Assembly (NCBI RefSeq): GCF_013044505.1
Contig: NZ_JABERD010000006.1
Location: 47,281 to 111,280 of the forward strand
Source: Streptomyces sp. S3(2020)
GTDB lineage: Bacteria; Actinomycetota; Actinomycetes; Streptomycetales; Streptomycetaceae
Reading direction: 5' to 3'
Length of the DNA: 64,000 bases
This document shows positions 1 to 8,271 of the stretch, in pieces. The position numbers were made by a program, and so were the translations under genes. The notes under the pieces are model-generated. The model ran no database searches. It saw nothing but the letters and a program-made list of their open reading frames with translations, and was not told where the DNA came from. Within the stretch, counting starts at the first letter, position 1, and every line of letters starts with the position of its first letter.

Positions 1-1
1 G

Positions 2-868
2 GAGTTCGGTGGGGCGGTGTCGGTGATGACCGAGTTCGCGCCGCCGGGCCGGCGGGGGCTGTACGGGTCGTGGCAGTCGTTCACGGTGGCGCTGGGGCTG
101 TTGGGCGGTGCGGGGGCCGCGGCGCTGCTCGCCACCGTGCTCACGGAGCGGCAACTGGGCGACTGGGGCTGGCGGCTGCCGTTCCTGCTGACGCTGCCGC
201 TGGGGCTCGCGGCGCTCTGGTTGCGGCTGCGCCTTGACGAGACGCCCGCGTTCCGGGAGGAGCACGAGGCCGAGCGTCCCCCGGTGCGCCAGGTGGTGGG
301 CGCGGTCGCGCTGGGCGCGGGACGGATCATGGGCTGGGCGGCGGCCGGTTACACCTTCCTCGTCGTGCTCCCCTCGTATCTCCAGGGCACGCTGGACGCG
401 AGCTTCCGACAGGCGCTGGTGGCCACCGTGCTGGCCAACCTGGGCTTCGCGGCGACGATCGTCCCGGCCGGGCTGCTGAGCGACCGGGTGGGGCGGCGGC
501 CGGTGATGCTGACGGGGGCGGTGCTCGTGGCGGTCCTGGCGGTGCCGCTGCTCAACCACCTTCAGGACACCGGGACTTCGAACGCGGTGAAGGGCGTGGC
601 GGTGTGCGGCGCGGGTGCCGTGGTGGGGCTGATGGCGGGGCCGGGTCCGGCGATGCTGGCGGAGCTGTTCCCGACCAACGTGCGCTACACGGGCCTGGGA
701 CTCGCCTACGCCCTGTCCAATGCGGTGTTCTCGGGCTGCGCGGGGCTCATCATCACCAAGGCGGTGGAGCGGACCGGGAACCTGGACATCCCCGGGTACT
801 ACGCGGCGGCGACCTGTGCGGTCAGCGTACTGGCGCTGCTCAAGTCCCCCGCACGGAAGGCGGGTTGA
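2..868 (+). CDS. MFS transporter, MHS-like (5' end outside window)
   Basis: This is the C-terminal 288 residues of a major facilitator transporter; the reading frame is open to the left edge, so the start and roughly the first four membrane helices are missing. About eight hydrophobic segments are visible. The loop APPGRRGLYGSW and the later DRVGRRPVM loop (the conserved MFS cytoplasmic motif) match the metabolite:H+ symporter (MHS) group that takes up small carboxylates or betaines. The substrate cannot be read from the sequence. The stop lies 4 bases ahead of the anmK start, so the two are probably co-transcribed, which hints at a link to cell-wall or sugar metabolism. Family assignment is firm; specificity is unknown. 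Confidence 0.85.
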   Translation, partial: EFGGAVSVMTEFAPPGRRGLYGSWQSFTVALGLLGGAGAAALLATVLTERQLGDWGWRLPFLLTLPLGLAALWLRLRLDETPAFREEHEAERPPVRQVVGAVALGAGRIMGWAAAGYTFLVVLPSYLQGTLDASFRQALVATVLANLGFAATIVPAGLLSDRVGRRPVMLTGAVLVAVLAVPLLNHLQDTGTSNAVKGVAVCGAGAVVGLMAGPGPAMLAELFPTNVRYTGLGLAYALSNAVFSGCAGLIITKAVERTGNLDIPGYYAAATCAVSVLALLKSPARKAG

Positions 869-872
869 GCGG

Positions 873-2027
873 ATGCGGGTGATCGGCCTGATGTCCGGCA
901 CGTCGTACGACGCCATCGACGCGGCGGCGGCCGAACTGGACCTCGTCGGGGACGGTCTGGTCCTGAGACCGCTGGGGATGGTGAGCGCGCCGTACGACGA
1001 CGCACTGCGCGAGGCGCTCGCGGCGGCGCTTCCGCCGGGGACGACGTCGATGGCCGAGGTGTGCCGCCTCGACACCCTGATCGGGCAGGCGTTCGCGGCG
1101 GCGGCCGTCCGGGCCGATCGTGAACTGTGCGACGGTCGGGCCGAGTTGGTCGCCTCGCACGGGCAGACGGTGTACCACTGGGTCGCCGGCGGCCGGGTGC
1201 ACGGCACCTTGCAGATCGGGCAGCCCGCCTGGATCGCCGAGGCGACCGGGCTGCCGGTGGTCGCCGACTTCCGGCCCCGCGACATCGCGGCCGGCGGCCA
1301 GGGCGCGCCGCTGGTCAGCCTGGTCGACCTGCTGTGGCTGCGCGGCCGCCCGGGCACCCCGGTCGCGCTCAACCTCGGCGGCATCGCCAACCTCACCGCA
1401 CCGGACGGGACCGCCTTCGACACCGGCCCCGGCTGCGCGCTGATCGACGCGGCGGCCCGGGGGTTCAGCGGCGGGCGCCTGGCCTACGACGCCGACGGGG
1501 CGCTGGCCGCCCGCGGGAAGGTGCACGGGGCGCTGCTGGAGCGGCTGCTCGCCGAGCCGTACTACGCGCTGGAGCCGCCGAAGACGACCGGCAAGGAGCT
1601 CTTCCACCTCGGGCATCTCCAGGAGGCCCTCGCGGGGGCCGGGACGCTGTCGGCCGAGGACGTCGTCGCCACGCTGACGGCGCTCACCGCCCGGACGGTG
1701 GCCGACGCGGTCCGGGCGGTGCGCGCGACGGAGGTGATCGCCTCCGGCGGCGGGACCCGCAATCCGACGCTGATGGGCCTGCTGGCGGAGTCCCTGCCGG
1801 GCATCGCGCTGCGTACCTCCGACGCGCTGGGGCTGGCGTCGGACGCGAAGGAGGCGTACGCCTTCGCCGTCCTGGGATTCCTGACCGTGCACGGGCTGCC
1901 CGGCACCGTGCCCGCGAGTACCGGCGCCCGACACGCGTGCGTGCTCGGATCGGTGACTCCCGGCCGCGACGGACTGCGTCTGCCGCCGCCCGCACGGGAG
2001 AAACCTGTACGACTCGTACTGGAATGA
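873..2027 (+). CDS. anmK: Anhydro-N-acetylmuramic acid kinase AnmK
   Basis: The 384-residue product phosphorylates and hydrates 1,6-anhydro-MurNAc to MurNAc-6-phosphate, a cytoplasmic step in recycling peptidoglycan fragments. The N-terminus MRVIGLMSGTSYDAID is the family hallmark (phosphate-binding LMSGTS); further family motifs are ADFRPRDIAAGGQGAPLV, which includes the catalytic Asp region, NLGGIANLT, and DTGPGCALID. Length is normal for AnmK. The start ATG at 873 was chosen because the LMSGTS motif must lie at the very N-terminus; the open frame continues upstream but overlaps the transporter gene. Recycling genes such as a MurNAc-6-P etherase are not visible here. Confidence 0.93.
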   Translation: MRVIGLMSGTSYDAIDAAAAELDLVGDGLVLRPLGMVSAPYDDALREALAAALPPGTTSMAEVCRLDTLIGQAFAAAAVRADRELCDGRAELVASHGQTVYHWVAGGRVHGTLQIGQPAWIAEATGLPVVADFRPRDIAAGGQGAPLVSLVDLLWLRGRPGTPVALNLGGIANLTAPDGTAFDTGPGCALIDAAARGFSGGRLAYDADGALAARGKVHGALLERLLAEPYYALEPPKTTGKELFHLGHLQEALAGAGTLSAEDVVATLTALTARTVADAVRAVRATEVIASGGGTRNPTLMGLLAESLPGIALRTSDALGLASDAKEAYAFAVLGFLTVHGLPGTVPASTGARHACVLGSVTPGRDGLRLPPPAREKPVRLVLE

Positions 2028-2085
2028 CCGCGATGGGGTCCGCCCCTCTCATCCGCCTTTCACCGACGCCTCATACGGTGGGGGC

Positions 2086-3102
2086 ATGACGCAGGTGACT
2101 CCTCCCGGGTGGTACCCCGATCCCGGGCAGACAAGTGACGGTCCCGCCACCGAGCGCTGGTGGGACGGCAAGGCATGGACGGACCAGACCCGCCCCGCGG
2201 GGTCGGCCGCCGTATGGGGTTCTCCGGCGCCGGCGCCCGCCGAGGGGGCGTATCCCGCCTATCCGGCCTATCCCGGTCAGCCGCCGGCCGGCGGCCGGCG
2301 CGGTCTGCGCACGGGCATAGCCGTGGCGGCGGCGGTCGCGGTCCTCGCCAGCATCGGTGTGGGCGTGTGGGCGCTGGCCGGCAACGACTCGGACGGCGGC
2401 AGCGCGAGCTCGCAGCAGGGACCGGGCGGCGGGCAGGGCGGCACCGGGGGCCAGGGCGGGCCCGGCGGCCAGGACGGTTCCACGGGCGGCCAGGGCGGGC
2501 CGGGCGGAAACGGCGGCTCGGGCGGTTCGGGTGGGGCCTCGCCCTCGCCCGAACAGTCCGAGGCGCCGAAGATCGAGAGCGGTTCGGTGACCGACGCGAT
2601 CAGCGGGATCAGCATCCCCATCCCGGACGGCTGGTACGGCCAGCAGATCCAGGCCGGTGCGTCGGTCACGTCGAACGACTCCTACCAGTGCCCCGGCGAC
2701 ACCTCCCAGAACTGCACCAAGGGCGGCGCGTACTCGGCCCCCGCGACACTGCTGGGCACCGCCGGCTCGACGGCCGAGCAGGTCGCCAAGGCCGACATCG
2801 AGGCGAACGCCGAGCAGTCCTACGGCGGCAAGACCTACGGTGCGATCACCTCGCACGACGTGCTGGCCTCCAAGGCCGTGACCGTCGCCGGGCAGAAGGG
2901 CTACCTGGTCCGCTGGAAGGCGGTCACCAGCAAGGGCGCCGACGGCTACGTCGAGTCGCTGGCCTTCCCCTCCCCCGCGAACGCGCAGCAGATCGTCGTC
3001 GTGCGCTTCGGCGTCGACGTCGGCGAGAAGCAGTCGGTCATCGACGAGATCACCAAGGGGATCAAGGTGTCCACGGGCAGCGGCAGCGGCCAGGACGTCT
3101 GA
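2086..3102 (+). CDS. DUF2510 single-pass membrane protein with Gly-rich linker
   Basis: The 338-residue protein starts with a DUF2510 domain (about residues 7-36: PPGWYPDP...RWWDGKAWTDQ), a short actinobacterial module at the cytoplasmic N-terminus. A Pro/Ala/Tyr-rich stretch with AYPAYPAYPG follows, then one membrane helix at about residues 76-98. Next come an extracellular Gly/Gln/Ser linker of about 50 residues made of GGQGGxGG-like repeats and a C-terminal region of about 170 residues with no family I recognise. That region contains two Cys that could form a disulfide (YQCPGDTSQNC). The function is unknown; the layout suggests a surface-exposed domain on a flexible stalk. It stands alone between anmK and a terminator. 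Confidence 0.85.
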   Translation: MTQVTPPGWYPDPGQTSDGPATERWWDGKAWTDQTRPAGSAAVWGSPAPAPAEGAYPAYPAYPGQPPAGGRRGLRTGIAVAAAVAVLASIGVGVWALAGNDSDGGSASSQQGPGGGQGGTGGQGGPGGQDGSTGGQGGPGGNGGSGGSGGASPSPEQSEAPKIESGSVTDAISGISIPIPDGWYGQQIQAGASVTSNDSYQCPGDTSQNCTKGGAYSAPATLLGTAGSTAEQVAKADIEANAEQSYGGKTYGAITSHDVLASKAVTVAGQKGYLVRWKAVTSKGADGYVESLAFPSPANAQQIVVVRFGVDVGEKQSVIDEITKGIKVSTGSGSGQDV

Positions 3103-3121
3103 CGCCCCGGGGAAACCCGAC

Positions 3122-3166
3122 GGCCGGGTGGGGCGCCTCTCCGCTCAAGAGGAACCCCACCCGGCC
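3122..3166. terminator. Strong bidirectional hairpin terminator
   Basis: A perfect 12-bp stem (GGCCGGGTGGGG at 3122-3133 with its complement at 3155-3166) encloses a second 5-bp stem (CCTCT/AGAGG at 3136-3140 and 3148-3152). It sits between the converging DUF2510 gene and tetR-type gene, where a shared factor-independent terminator is expected. There is no U-run, which is usual for Streptomyces terminators. Confidence 0.75.
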
Positions 3167-3248
3167 GGGGGGTGCGCGCCGCCCCCGTCCCCACGGTGCG
3201 GCGCGAGCAGGTCACCGTCCAGTCATCCCGTGGACGGCGGCCTGGGTC

Positions 3249-3863
3249 TCAGGTGAGCCCCAGTGCGGGAAGCACCGCGGCCTCCACGAAGCAGACCAGG
3301 TAGTTCTGGTCGGCGTACTCCCCGTCCACGATGGGCCGCGCCCGGATCACGCCGAACATCTGCGCCGGGATGTACTCCAGCGCCGGATGCCCGGCGGCGA
3401 CCTCGCCCCGGTCGACCCCGCGCTGGAGGATCTCCTTAAGCGACGCGATCTCCGGGTCGACGAGCGCCTCCCGCAGCGCCTTGGCGAGCTCCGGGTCCTG
3501 TGTGACGGCGTGTCCGAGGGCCTGGAGCAGCTTGGTGTCGCTATTCGACCAGCGGCCCGCGGCCCGCGCCACCTCGCGCAAGTCCTCCGCGAGCGATCCT
3601 GTATCGATGCCGTCGAACTTCGACCGGCGCCGGGACCGCAGCGCGGCCACCACGAACTGCGACTTGGTCTTCCACTGCCGGTACAGCGTGGACTTGCTGC
3701 ACCGGGTGCTGGCGGCGACACCCTCCATGGTCACGGCCTCGTAGCCGCACTCGCGGACCTGTTCGAGCACAGCGTCGAAGAACTCCTGCTCACGCTCGGG
3801 CGTGATTTTGGAGCGGCGCGAGGCGGCGACCGTCTCCGGTCCGTCCGCGGCCTGCGACGTCAT
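3249..3863 (-). CDS. TetR-family transcriptional regulator
   Basis: This 204-residue repressor-type protein has an N-terminal TetR HTH at about residues 25-70 (VTMEGVAASTRCSKSTLYRQWKTKSQF) followed by a helical ligand-binding region typical of the family. The ATG at 3863 is preferred over an in-frame start 45 bases upstream because AGGAG sits 8 bases before it. It is divergent from the PAP2 phosphatase and EamA-like transporter genes. The 224-base gap between them carries a large inverted repeat, so control of itself and of those two genes is likely. The inducer cannot be predicted. Confidence 0.88.
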   Translation of the reverse strand: MTSQAADGPETVAASRRSKITPEREQEFFDAVLEQVRECGYEAVTMEGVAASTRCSKSTLYRQWKTKSQFVVAALRSRRRSKFDGIDTGSLAEDLREVARAAGRWSNSDTKLLQALGHAVTQDPELAKALREALVDPEIASLKEILQRGVDRGEVAAGHPALEYIPAQMFGVIRARPIVDGEYADQNYLVCFVEAAVLPALGLT

Positions 3864-3946
3864 CTGCTCTTCTCCTCGTTCGAGTGGGGCTTGAGCGACT
3901 TCATACAAGGTGGGGCGGGGCTGCTTCCAGTGTGGCGTACGTCTAT

Positions 3947-3996
3947 CGATACGTCAGTGTACCGGTACAGGACCGTATCGGTACACTGACGTATCG
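3947..3996. promoter_or_regulatory. Large near-perfect inverted repeat, likely TetR operator
   Basis: Two 22-base arms (3947-3968 and 3975-3996) match at 21 of 22 positions around a 6-base spacer. A smaller perfect palindrome, TGTACCGGTACA, lies at 3958-3969. The element GTATCGGTAC is repeated directly at 3975-3984 and 3991-4000, a 16-base period, with a partial third copy near 4006. The repeat lies midway between the divergent tetR-type and PAP2 genes, which fits an operator binding several TetR dimers. Binding is inferred from position and symmetry. Confidence 0.7.
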
Positions 3997-4087
3997 GTAC
4001 GCACCCGTATCGATGAGCGCGATGAGTTCGCCGCACCAGACGAGTCACAAGCTCAGCCCGCACCACCGTCAGCGAAGGGGCCGGGGG

Positions 4088-4885
4088 ATGAATGCCCGAA
4101 CCGAGCCTGCAGAAGCGGAGACCCGCGCCATAGCGCGGCCGCCGCTCGTCCGTGAGCTCCTGCTCGTCGCAGGACTCTTCCTCGTCTACAAGCTCGGCCG
4201 TCAGCTGGCGACCGGCCACACCGGAGAGGCGTTCCGCAACGCCCGCCGCGTGTGGGACCTGGAACGAGCCGTCCACCTGCCCGGCGAGGGCGACATACAG
4301 AATCTGCTGCTGCACGGCGACTCCCTCGTGCATCTCGCGAACACCTACTACGCGACGGTCCACTTCCCGGCCACCTTGGCCTTCCTTGTCTGGATGTACC
4401 TGCGCCGCCCGGCGCACTACGTGTGGGCCCGCCGGGTGCTGGCCACGCTCACCTCCGCGGCCCTGGTGCTGCCCTTCGTGTTCCCGCTCGCGCCGCCTCG
4501 GATGCTCGCCGCCACGGGACTCGTCGACACCGCCCATGTGTACGGACCCTCGGTCTACGGCCCGCCGTCCTCGGACCATCTCTCCAACCAGTTCGCGGCG
4601 ATGCCGTCGCTGCACTTCGGCTGGGCCCTGATGGTGGCGGTCGGCCTGATCGTGGCGACCCGCTCGCGATGGCGCTGGCTGTGGCTGCTGCACCCCTTGG
4701 TGACATTGGTGGTGATCGTGGGAACCGCGAACCACTACTGGCTCGACGCGATCGTGGCGGCGGCCATGCTCGGTATCGCGCTCGCGGTGATCCGGCCGCC
4801 GCGCCGCACACCGGTGCCCCCGGGGCCCGCCCAGCAGGCCCCGGCCCCGATCAAGAAGAACGTCCTGGTCGGAGCCGGCCGATGA
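4088..4885 (+). CDS. PAP2-superfamily membrane phosphatase / inositolphosphotransferase-like
   Basis: The 265-residue integral membrane protein has about six helices. The PAP2 active-site signatures are visible as AMPSLHFGWAL (His176) and ANHYWLDAIVA (His216 and Asp220); the first, Lys/Arg-based motif is less clear. Proteins of this kind remove or transfer phosphate from lipid phosphates or phosphoinositides at the membrane. ATG 4088 was chosen because it follows a G-rich ribosome site and precedes the first helix; in-frame upstream starts run into the operator region. The stop overlaps the next gene's ATG by 4 bases, so the two are translationally coupled. The substrate is unknown. Confidence 0.85.
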   Translation: MNARTEPAEAETRAIARPPLVRELLLVAGLFLVYKLGRQLATGHTGEAFRNARRVWDLERAVHLPGEGDIQNLLLHGDSLVHLANTYYATVHFPATLAFLVWMYLRRPAHYVWARRVLATLTSAALVLPFVFPLAPPRMLAATGLVDTAHVYGPSVYGPPSSDHLSNQFAAMPSLHFGWALMVAVGLIVATRSRWRWLWLLHPLVTLVVIVGTANHYWLDAIVAAAMLGIALAVIRPPRRTPVPPGPAQQAPAPIKKNVLVGAGR

Positions 4886-5865
4886 GCGCCACCGCCCTCG
4901 CCGTCGTCCTCTCGCTCTTCTCCGCCGTCGCCTACGCGGGCGCGGCCGTCGCCCAGGAGCGGCTGGCCTCCCGCGACCCCGGTTCGGGGATGCTGCGGCT
5001 GCTGGGCTCGGGCGCCTGGTGGTGGTCCGTCGCCCTCAACGCCTGCGCCGCCCTGCTGCACGTGGTGGCCCTGAAGTACGGCCCGCTGACCGTGGTCCAG
5101 CCGCTCGGCGCGCTCACCCTGGTCGCCGCGGTGCCCATGGGCGCGCGGGTCGCCGGGCGGCGGGTCAGCGCGACGGAGTGGCGCGGTACGGCGTACACCC
5201 TGATCGGCCTGGCCGCGATCCTCGTCGCCGCCTCCGGCCCGGCGCCCGACGACGTGCTCAGCGCGCCGGAGGCACTGGCGGTCGCCGGGGTGACGGCCGC
5301 GGTGATCGGTTTCCTGGCCCGCCGGGGCACCCGTCCCGGCCTGCGGCACGCGTCCGCGTCCGGCTTCGCCTCCGGAGTCGCCTCGGCGCTCACCCAGACC
5401 GTGACGGTGGCCGCGACCGACCGCTCGGACTCCCTGCTGAGCGTGCAGGTCATCGGCGTCGCGCTGCTCGTCGCGGCGTTCGCCGCGGGCGGTCTGCTGC
5501 TGTCCCAGGTCGCCTACCGGGGCGGCCTCGGCGCTCCGCTGGCGGTGGTGACCCTGGCGAATCCGGTGGCGGCCGCGGTCATCGGCCTGTCCCTGCTGGG
5601 CGAACGCCTCCAGGGTGGCGCGACGGGCATCCTCCTCGCACTGGCCGGGGCGGGGCTCTCGGCGTGGGGTGTGGTGCTGCTGAGCCGGGTGGTGCCGGAG
5701 GTGGTTGCGGTGGATGAGACGTACGACGACGGCGTCATGGCATCCGACGACCACGCCCATGACCACCCTGTCGCCGCTGTCCTGGCCCTGGAAGCCGCGA
5801 AGGTGCCGCCCGAGTCGGTGCTGATGCCCCGGCAGCCAGGACCGGGGCATCTCACACCGTTGTGA
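4882..5865 (+). CDS. EamA/DMT-like multi-helix membrane protein
   Basis: The 327-residue protein has about nine to ten hydrophobic helices in two halves (residues 1-115 and 130-285), like drug/metabolite transporters. A cytoplasmic His/Asp-rich tail (SDDHAHDHPVAAVL) follows. Residues such as KYGPLTVVQPLGALTLV and LANPVAAAVIGLSLLGERL match the DMT signature in which the second-half helix carries E-R-L. It is coupled by ATGA overlap to the PAP2 gene and probably controlled by the divergent TetR protein. Substrate unknown; lipid or small-metabolite export is possible. The gene ends 6 bases before the converging phospholipase C gene with no room for a separate terminator. Confidence 0.78.
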   Translation: MSATALAVVLSLFSAVAYAGAAVAQERLASRDPGSGMLRLLGSGAWWWSVALNACAALLHVVALKYGPLTVVQPLGALTLVAAVPMGARVAGRRVSATEWRGTAYTLIGLAAILVAASGPAPDDVLSAPEALAVAGVTAAVIGFLARRGTRPGLRHASASGFASGVASALTQTVTVAATDRSDSLLSVQVIGVALLVAAFAAGGLLLSQVAYRGGLGAPLAVVTLANPVAAAVIGLSLLGERLQGGATGILLALAGAGLSAWGVVLLSRVVPEVVAVDETYDDGVMASDDHAHDHPVAAVLALEAAKVPPESVLMPRQPGPGHLTPL

Positions 5866-5871
5866 GCCTGT

Positions 5872-7923
5872 CTACTCGGTGACGATCGCCGGGTCGCTCA
5901 CCCCGGGCCGCCCGTTCTCGACGTGCCCGGCGAACCTCCGCAGGAACGCCGGGTCGGCGTCGGAGGTGACGGTCAGGTCGTACCAGCGCCGGCTCGCCGC
6001 GAGGTCCACGCAGTGCCTGACGGTGGTCCCGGGTCGCACGGTGACGGTGCGGGCACGGCCGCCGTAGCCGCTGGTGACCTTGAGCCGGGCCGTGGCGGTG
6101 CCCTTGTTGGTGAAGGTCAGCTCGACGTCGTCACCGGTGTGGCGTGCGGTGATCTCGGGTCCGGCCGTCCTGTTCGCGCCCTTGAAGGAGCGCACGAAGC
6201 CGTTCGGGCCGTGCACGGTCAGGTCGTACGAGCCGCCGGAGTACGCCGAGTTCCAGGTGTCCGCGACGGACTTGCCGGCCTCGGTGGTGTACATCCAGGG
6301 GCCGTCGGTGCGGTTGCCCGACGTCACGTGGAAGGCGGCACCGGCCTTGGCGCCGGAGGCGAAGCTCAGTGTGAACCTGCCGGCCGCCGCGTCGACGGAA
6401 CCGTCCACGCGCGGGGCGTACCTGAGCGGGCGGGACGGACGCAGACCGCGCTCCTGCCTGGGCATGTCCGGGTCGGCCGGAGGTGTCGGCCTGTAGTCGG
6501 GGTGCCGCTCGCGGTCCGGCGGCTCGTACGCGTCCGTCTCGGGCAGCGCGGCGGGGCGGCTGTCCTTGCGGGAGAAGTCGAAGGCGGAGGTCAGGTCGCC
6601 GCAGACGGCCCGGCGCCAGGGCGAGATGTTCGTCTCCTGGACGCCGAAGCGGCGCTCCATGAACCGCAGGATCGAGGTGTGGTCCAGGGTCTCGGAGTCG
6701 ACGTAACCGCCCTTGCTCCACGGCGAGACGACCAGCATCGGCACGCGGGGGCCGAGACCGTAGGGACCCGCCGGACGGCCGGCGTCGCCCGGGTAGAGGT
6801 CGAGGGAGACGTCGACGGTCGACTTGCCCCGGGAGGCGTCCTTCGGCGGGAGCGGCGGCACCACGTGGTCGAAGAAGCCGTCGTTCTCGTCGAAGGTGAT
6901 GAACAGGGCCGTCTTCGACCAGACCTCCGGGTTGGAGGTGAGGGCGTCGAGGACCTGGGCGATGTACCAGGCGCCGTAGTTGGAGGGCCAGTTGGAGTGC
7001 TCGGAGAAGGCCTCGGGGGCGGCGATCCAGGAGATCTGGGGCAGCTGACCGGCCTTGACGTCCGCGCGGAGCCGGTCGAAGTAGCCGTCGCCGTGCTTGA
7101 CGTCGGTGCCGGTGCGGGCCTTGTCGTACCAGGGGTCGCCGGGCTTCGCGTCACGGTACTTGTTGAAGTAGAGCAGCGAGTTGTCGCCGTAGTTGCCCCG
7201 GTAGGCGTCCGCGATCCAGCCCCAGGAGCCCGCCGCGTCCAGGCCGTCGCCGATGTCCTGGTAGATCTTCCACGAGACGCCGGCCCGCTCCAGGCGCTCG
7301 GGATAGGTCGTCCAGCCGTAGCCCAGCTCGTCGTTGCCCATGACCGGGCCGCCACCGGTGCCGTCGTTGCCGGTGTGTCCCGTCCACATGTAGTAGCGGT
7401 TCGGGTCGGTCGAGCCGATGAACGAGCAGTGGTAGGCGTCGCAGATGGTGAAGGCGTCGGCGAGGGCGTAGTGGAAGGGGATGTCCTCACGCGTCAGGTA
7501 CGCCATCGTCGTGGTGCCCTTCGCCGGCACCCACTTGTCGTACTTGCCCCCGTTGTAGGCCTGCTGGCCGTCGGTCCAGCCGTGCGGCAGCCCCTCCAGG
7601 AACTGCAGGCCCAGGTCGTCGGCGGTGGGGTGGAACGGCAGGATGTCCTTGCTGCCGTCCGACTGGTGATAGATCGACCTGCCGTTCCCGTGCTGCACCG
7701 GGCGCGGGTCCCCGAAGCCGCGCACGCCCCGCAGCGCGCCGAAGTAGTGATCGAACGAACGGTTCTCCTGCATCAGGACGACGATGTGCTCGACATCCTC
7801 GATCGACCCCGTGCGGTGGTTCGCCGGGAGCGCGGCGGCGCGCTGGATACTGCTCGACAGCGCGGTGAACGCCGAGGTGGTGCCCGCGAGTTGAAGGAAT
7901 CTGCGCCGGTTGACTTCGGGCAT
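5872..7923 (-). CDS. Tat-exported phospholipase C, phosphocholine-specific type
   Basis: The 683-residue enzyme would cleave phosphatidylcholine-type lipids to diacylglycerol and phosphocholine outside the cell. The N-terminus carries a Tat signal (NRRRFLQLAG, residues 5-14). The catalytic phosphoesterase domain (about residues 40-470) includes EHIVVLMQENRSFDHYFG, the hallmark of the acid-phosphatase-like PLC group, plus FITFDENDGFFDHV. Two C-terminal beta-rich DUF756-type repeats follow (about residues 495-590 and 595-670). Length and domain order match the actinobacterial family. A GAGAGGC ribosome site precedes the ATG. Related PLCs are often phosphate-starvation genes, but I found no convincing PHO box upstream. 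Confidence 0.9.
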   Translation of the reverse strand: MPEVNRRRFLQLAGTTSAFTALSSSIQRAAALPANHRTGSIEDVEHIVVLMQENRSFDHYFGALRGVRGFGDPRPVQHGNGRSIYHQSDGSKDILPFHPTADDLGLQFLEGLPHGWTDGQQAYNGGKYDKWVPAKGTTTMAYLTREDIPFHYALADAFTICDAYHCSFIGSTDPNRYYMWTGHTGNDGTGGGPVMGNDELGYGWTTYPERLERAGVSWKIYQDIGDGLDAAGSWGWIADAYRGNYGDNSLLYFNKYRDAKPGDPWYDKARTGTDVKHGDGYFDRLRADVKAGQLPQISWIAAPEAFSEHSNWPSNYGAWYIAQVLDALTSNPEVWSKTALFITFDENDGFFDHVVPPLPPKDASRGKSTVDVSLDLYPGDAGRPAGPYGLGPRVPMLVVSPWSKGGYVDSETLDHTSILRFMERRFGVQETNISPWRRAVCGDLTSAFDFSRKDSRPAALPETDAYEPPDRERHPDYRPTPPADPDMPRQERGLRPSRPLRYAPRVDGSVDAAAGRFTLSFASGAKAGAAFHVTSGNRTDGPWMYTTEAGKSVADTWNSAYSGGSYDLTVHGPNGFVRSFKGANRTAGPEITARHTGDDVELTFTNKGTATARLKVTSGYGGRARTVTVRPGTTVRHCVDLAASRRWYDLTVTSDADPAFLRRFAGHVENGRPGVSDPAIVTE

Positions 7924-8271
7924 GGGTGGGTACTGCCTCTCATCCAGGGGTGCGGATGCCGGAACATGACGGGATGCGCGCGGTGCGAGTGTTCCAAGGG
8001 CACCGAACGTCAGGGAAGGGTCCGGTGGCGCCTGTGTGAAAGTCGGCGGTACGGGAGGTGCGCAGGGGCGGGTGCCCGGGGACGGCCGCGATCCACGTAC
8101 CGGGGAGACCGGACCCGGCTCCGTCCCCTCGCCGTCCGCCTGACCAGCCTCTTCACGGAACCTCTTCCGCCTGACAGAAGCCGCCTTGCCCAGCCCCCGC
8201 GTGCCTCACGAACCTGGGTCCAACCACGGCACGCGGGGCGACGGCGCCTCGCCGACAGGGATGGGAACGCC
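7924..8271. other. Divergent intergenic region between PLC and vanA-type genes
   Basis: This 348-base stretch holds no credible gene. It contains an 11-bp perfect inverted repeat, CCCCGCGTGCC (8195-8205) with its complement at 8228-8238, separated by 22 bases and ending 33 bases before the VanA-type start. This could be an operator or a leader hairpin. I did not find a clear -35/-10 pair for either gene. Confidence 0.5.

Noticed and set aside
840..1934. 364-codon open frame opposite anmK
   Set aside because: Antisense shadow of a well-supported gene; Arg/Gly/Gln-rich translation with no domain, a normal result of very high GC.
2403..2540. GGCGG-rich repeats in the DUF2510 gene considered as a DNA repeat element
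   Set aside because: They are in frame and encode a Gly/Gln/Ser linker between membrane helix and outer domain, so they are protein repeats.
5923..8271. Long plus-strand open frame leading into the VanA-type gene
   Set aside because: It is antisense to the phospholipase C gene and has low-complexity composition; the real gene starts at ATG 8272 where the Rieske fold begins.
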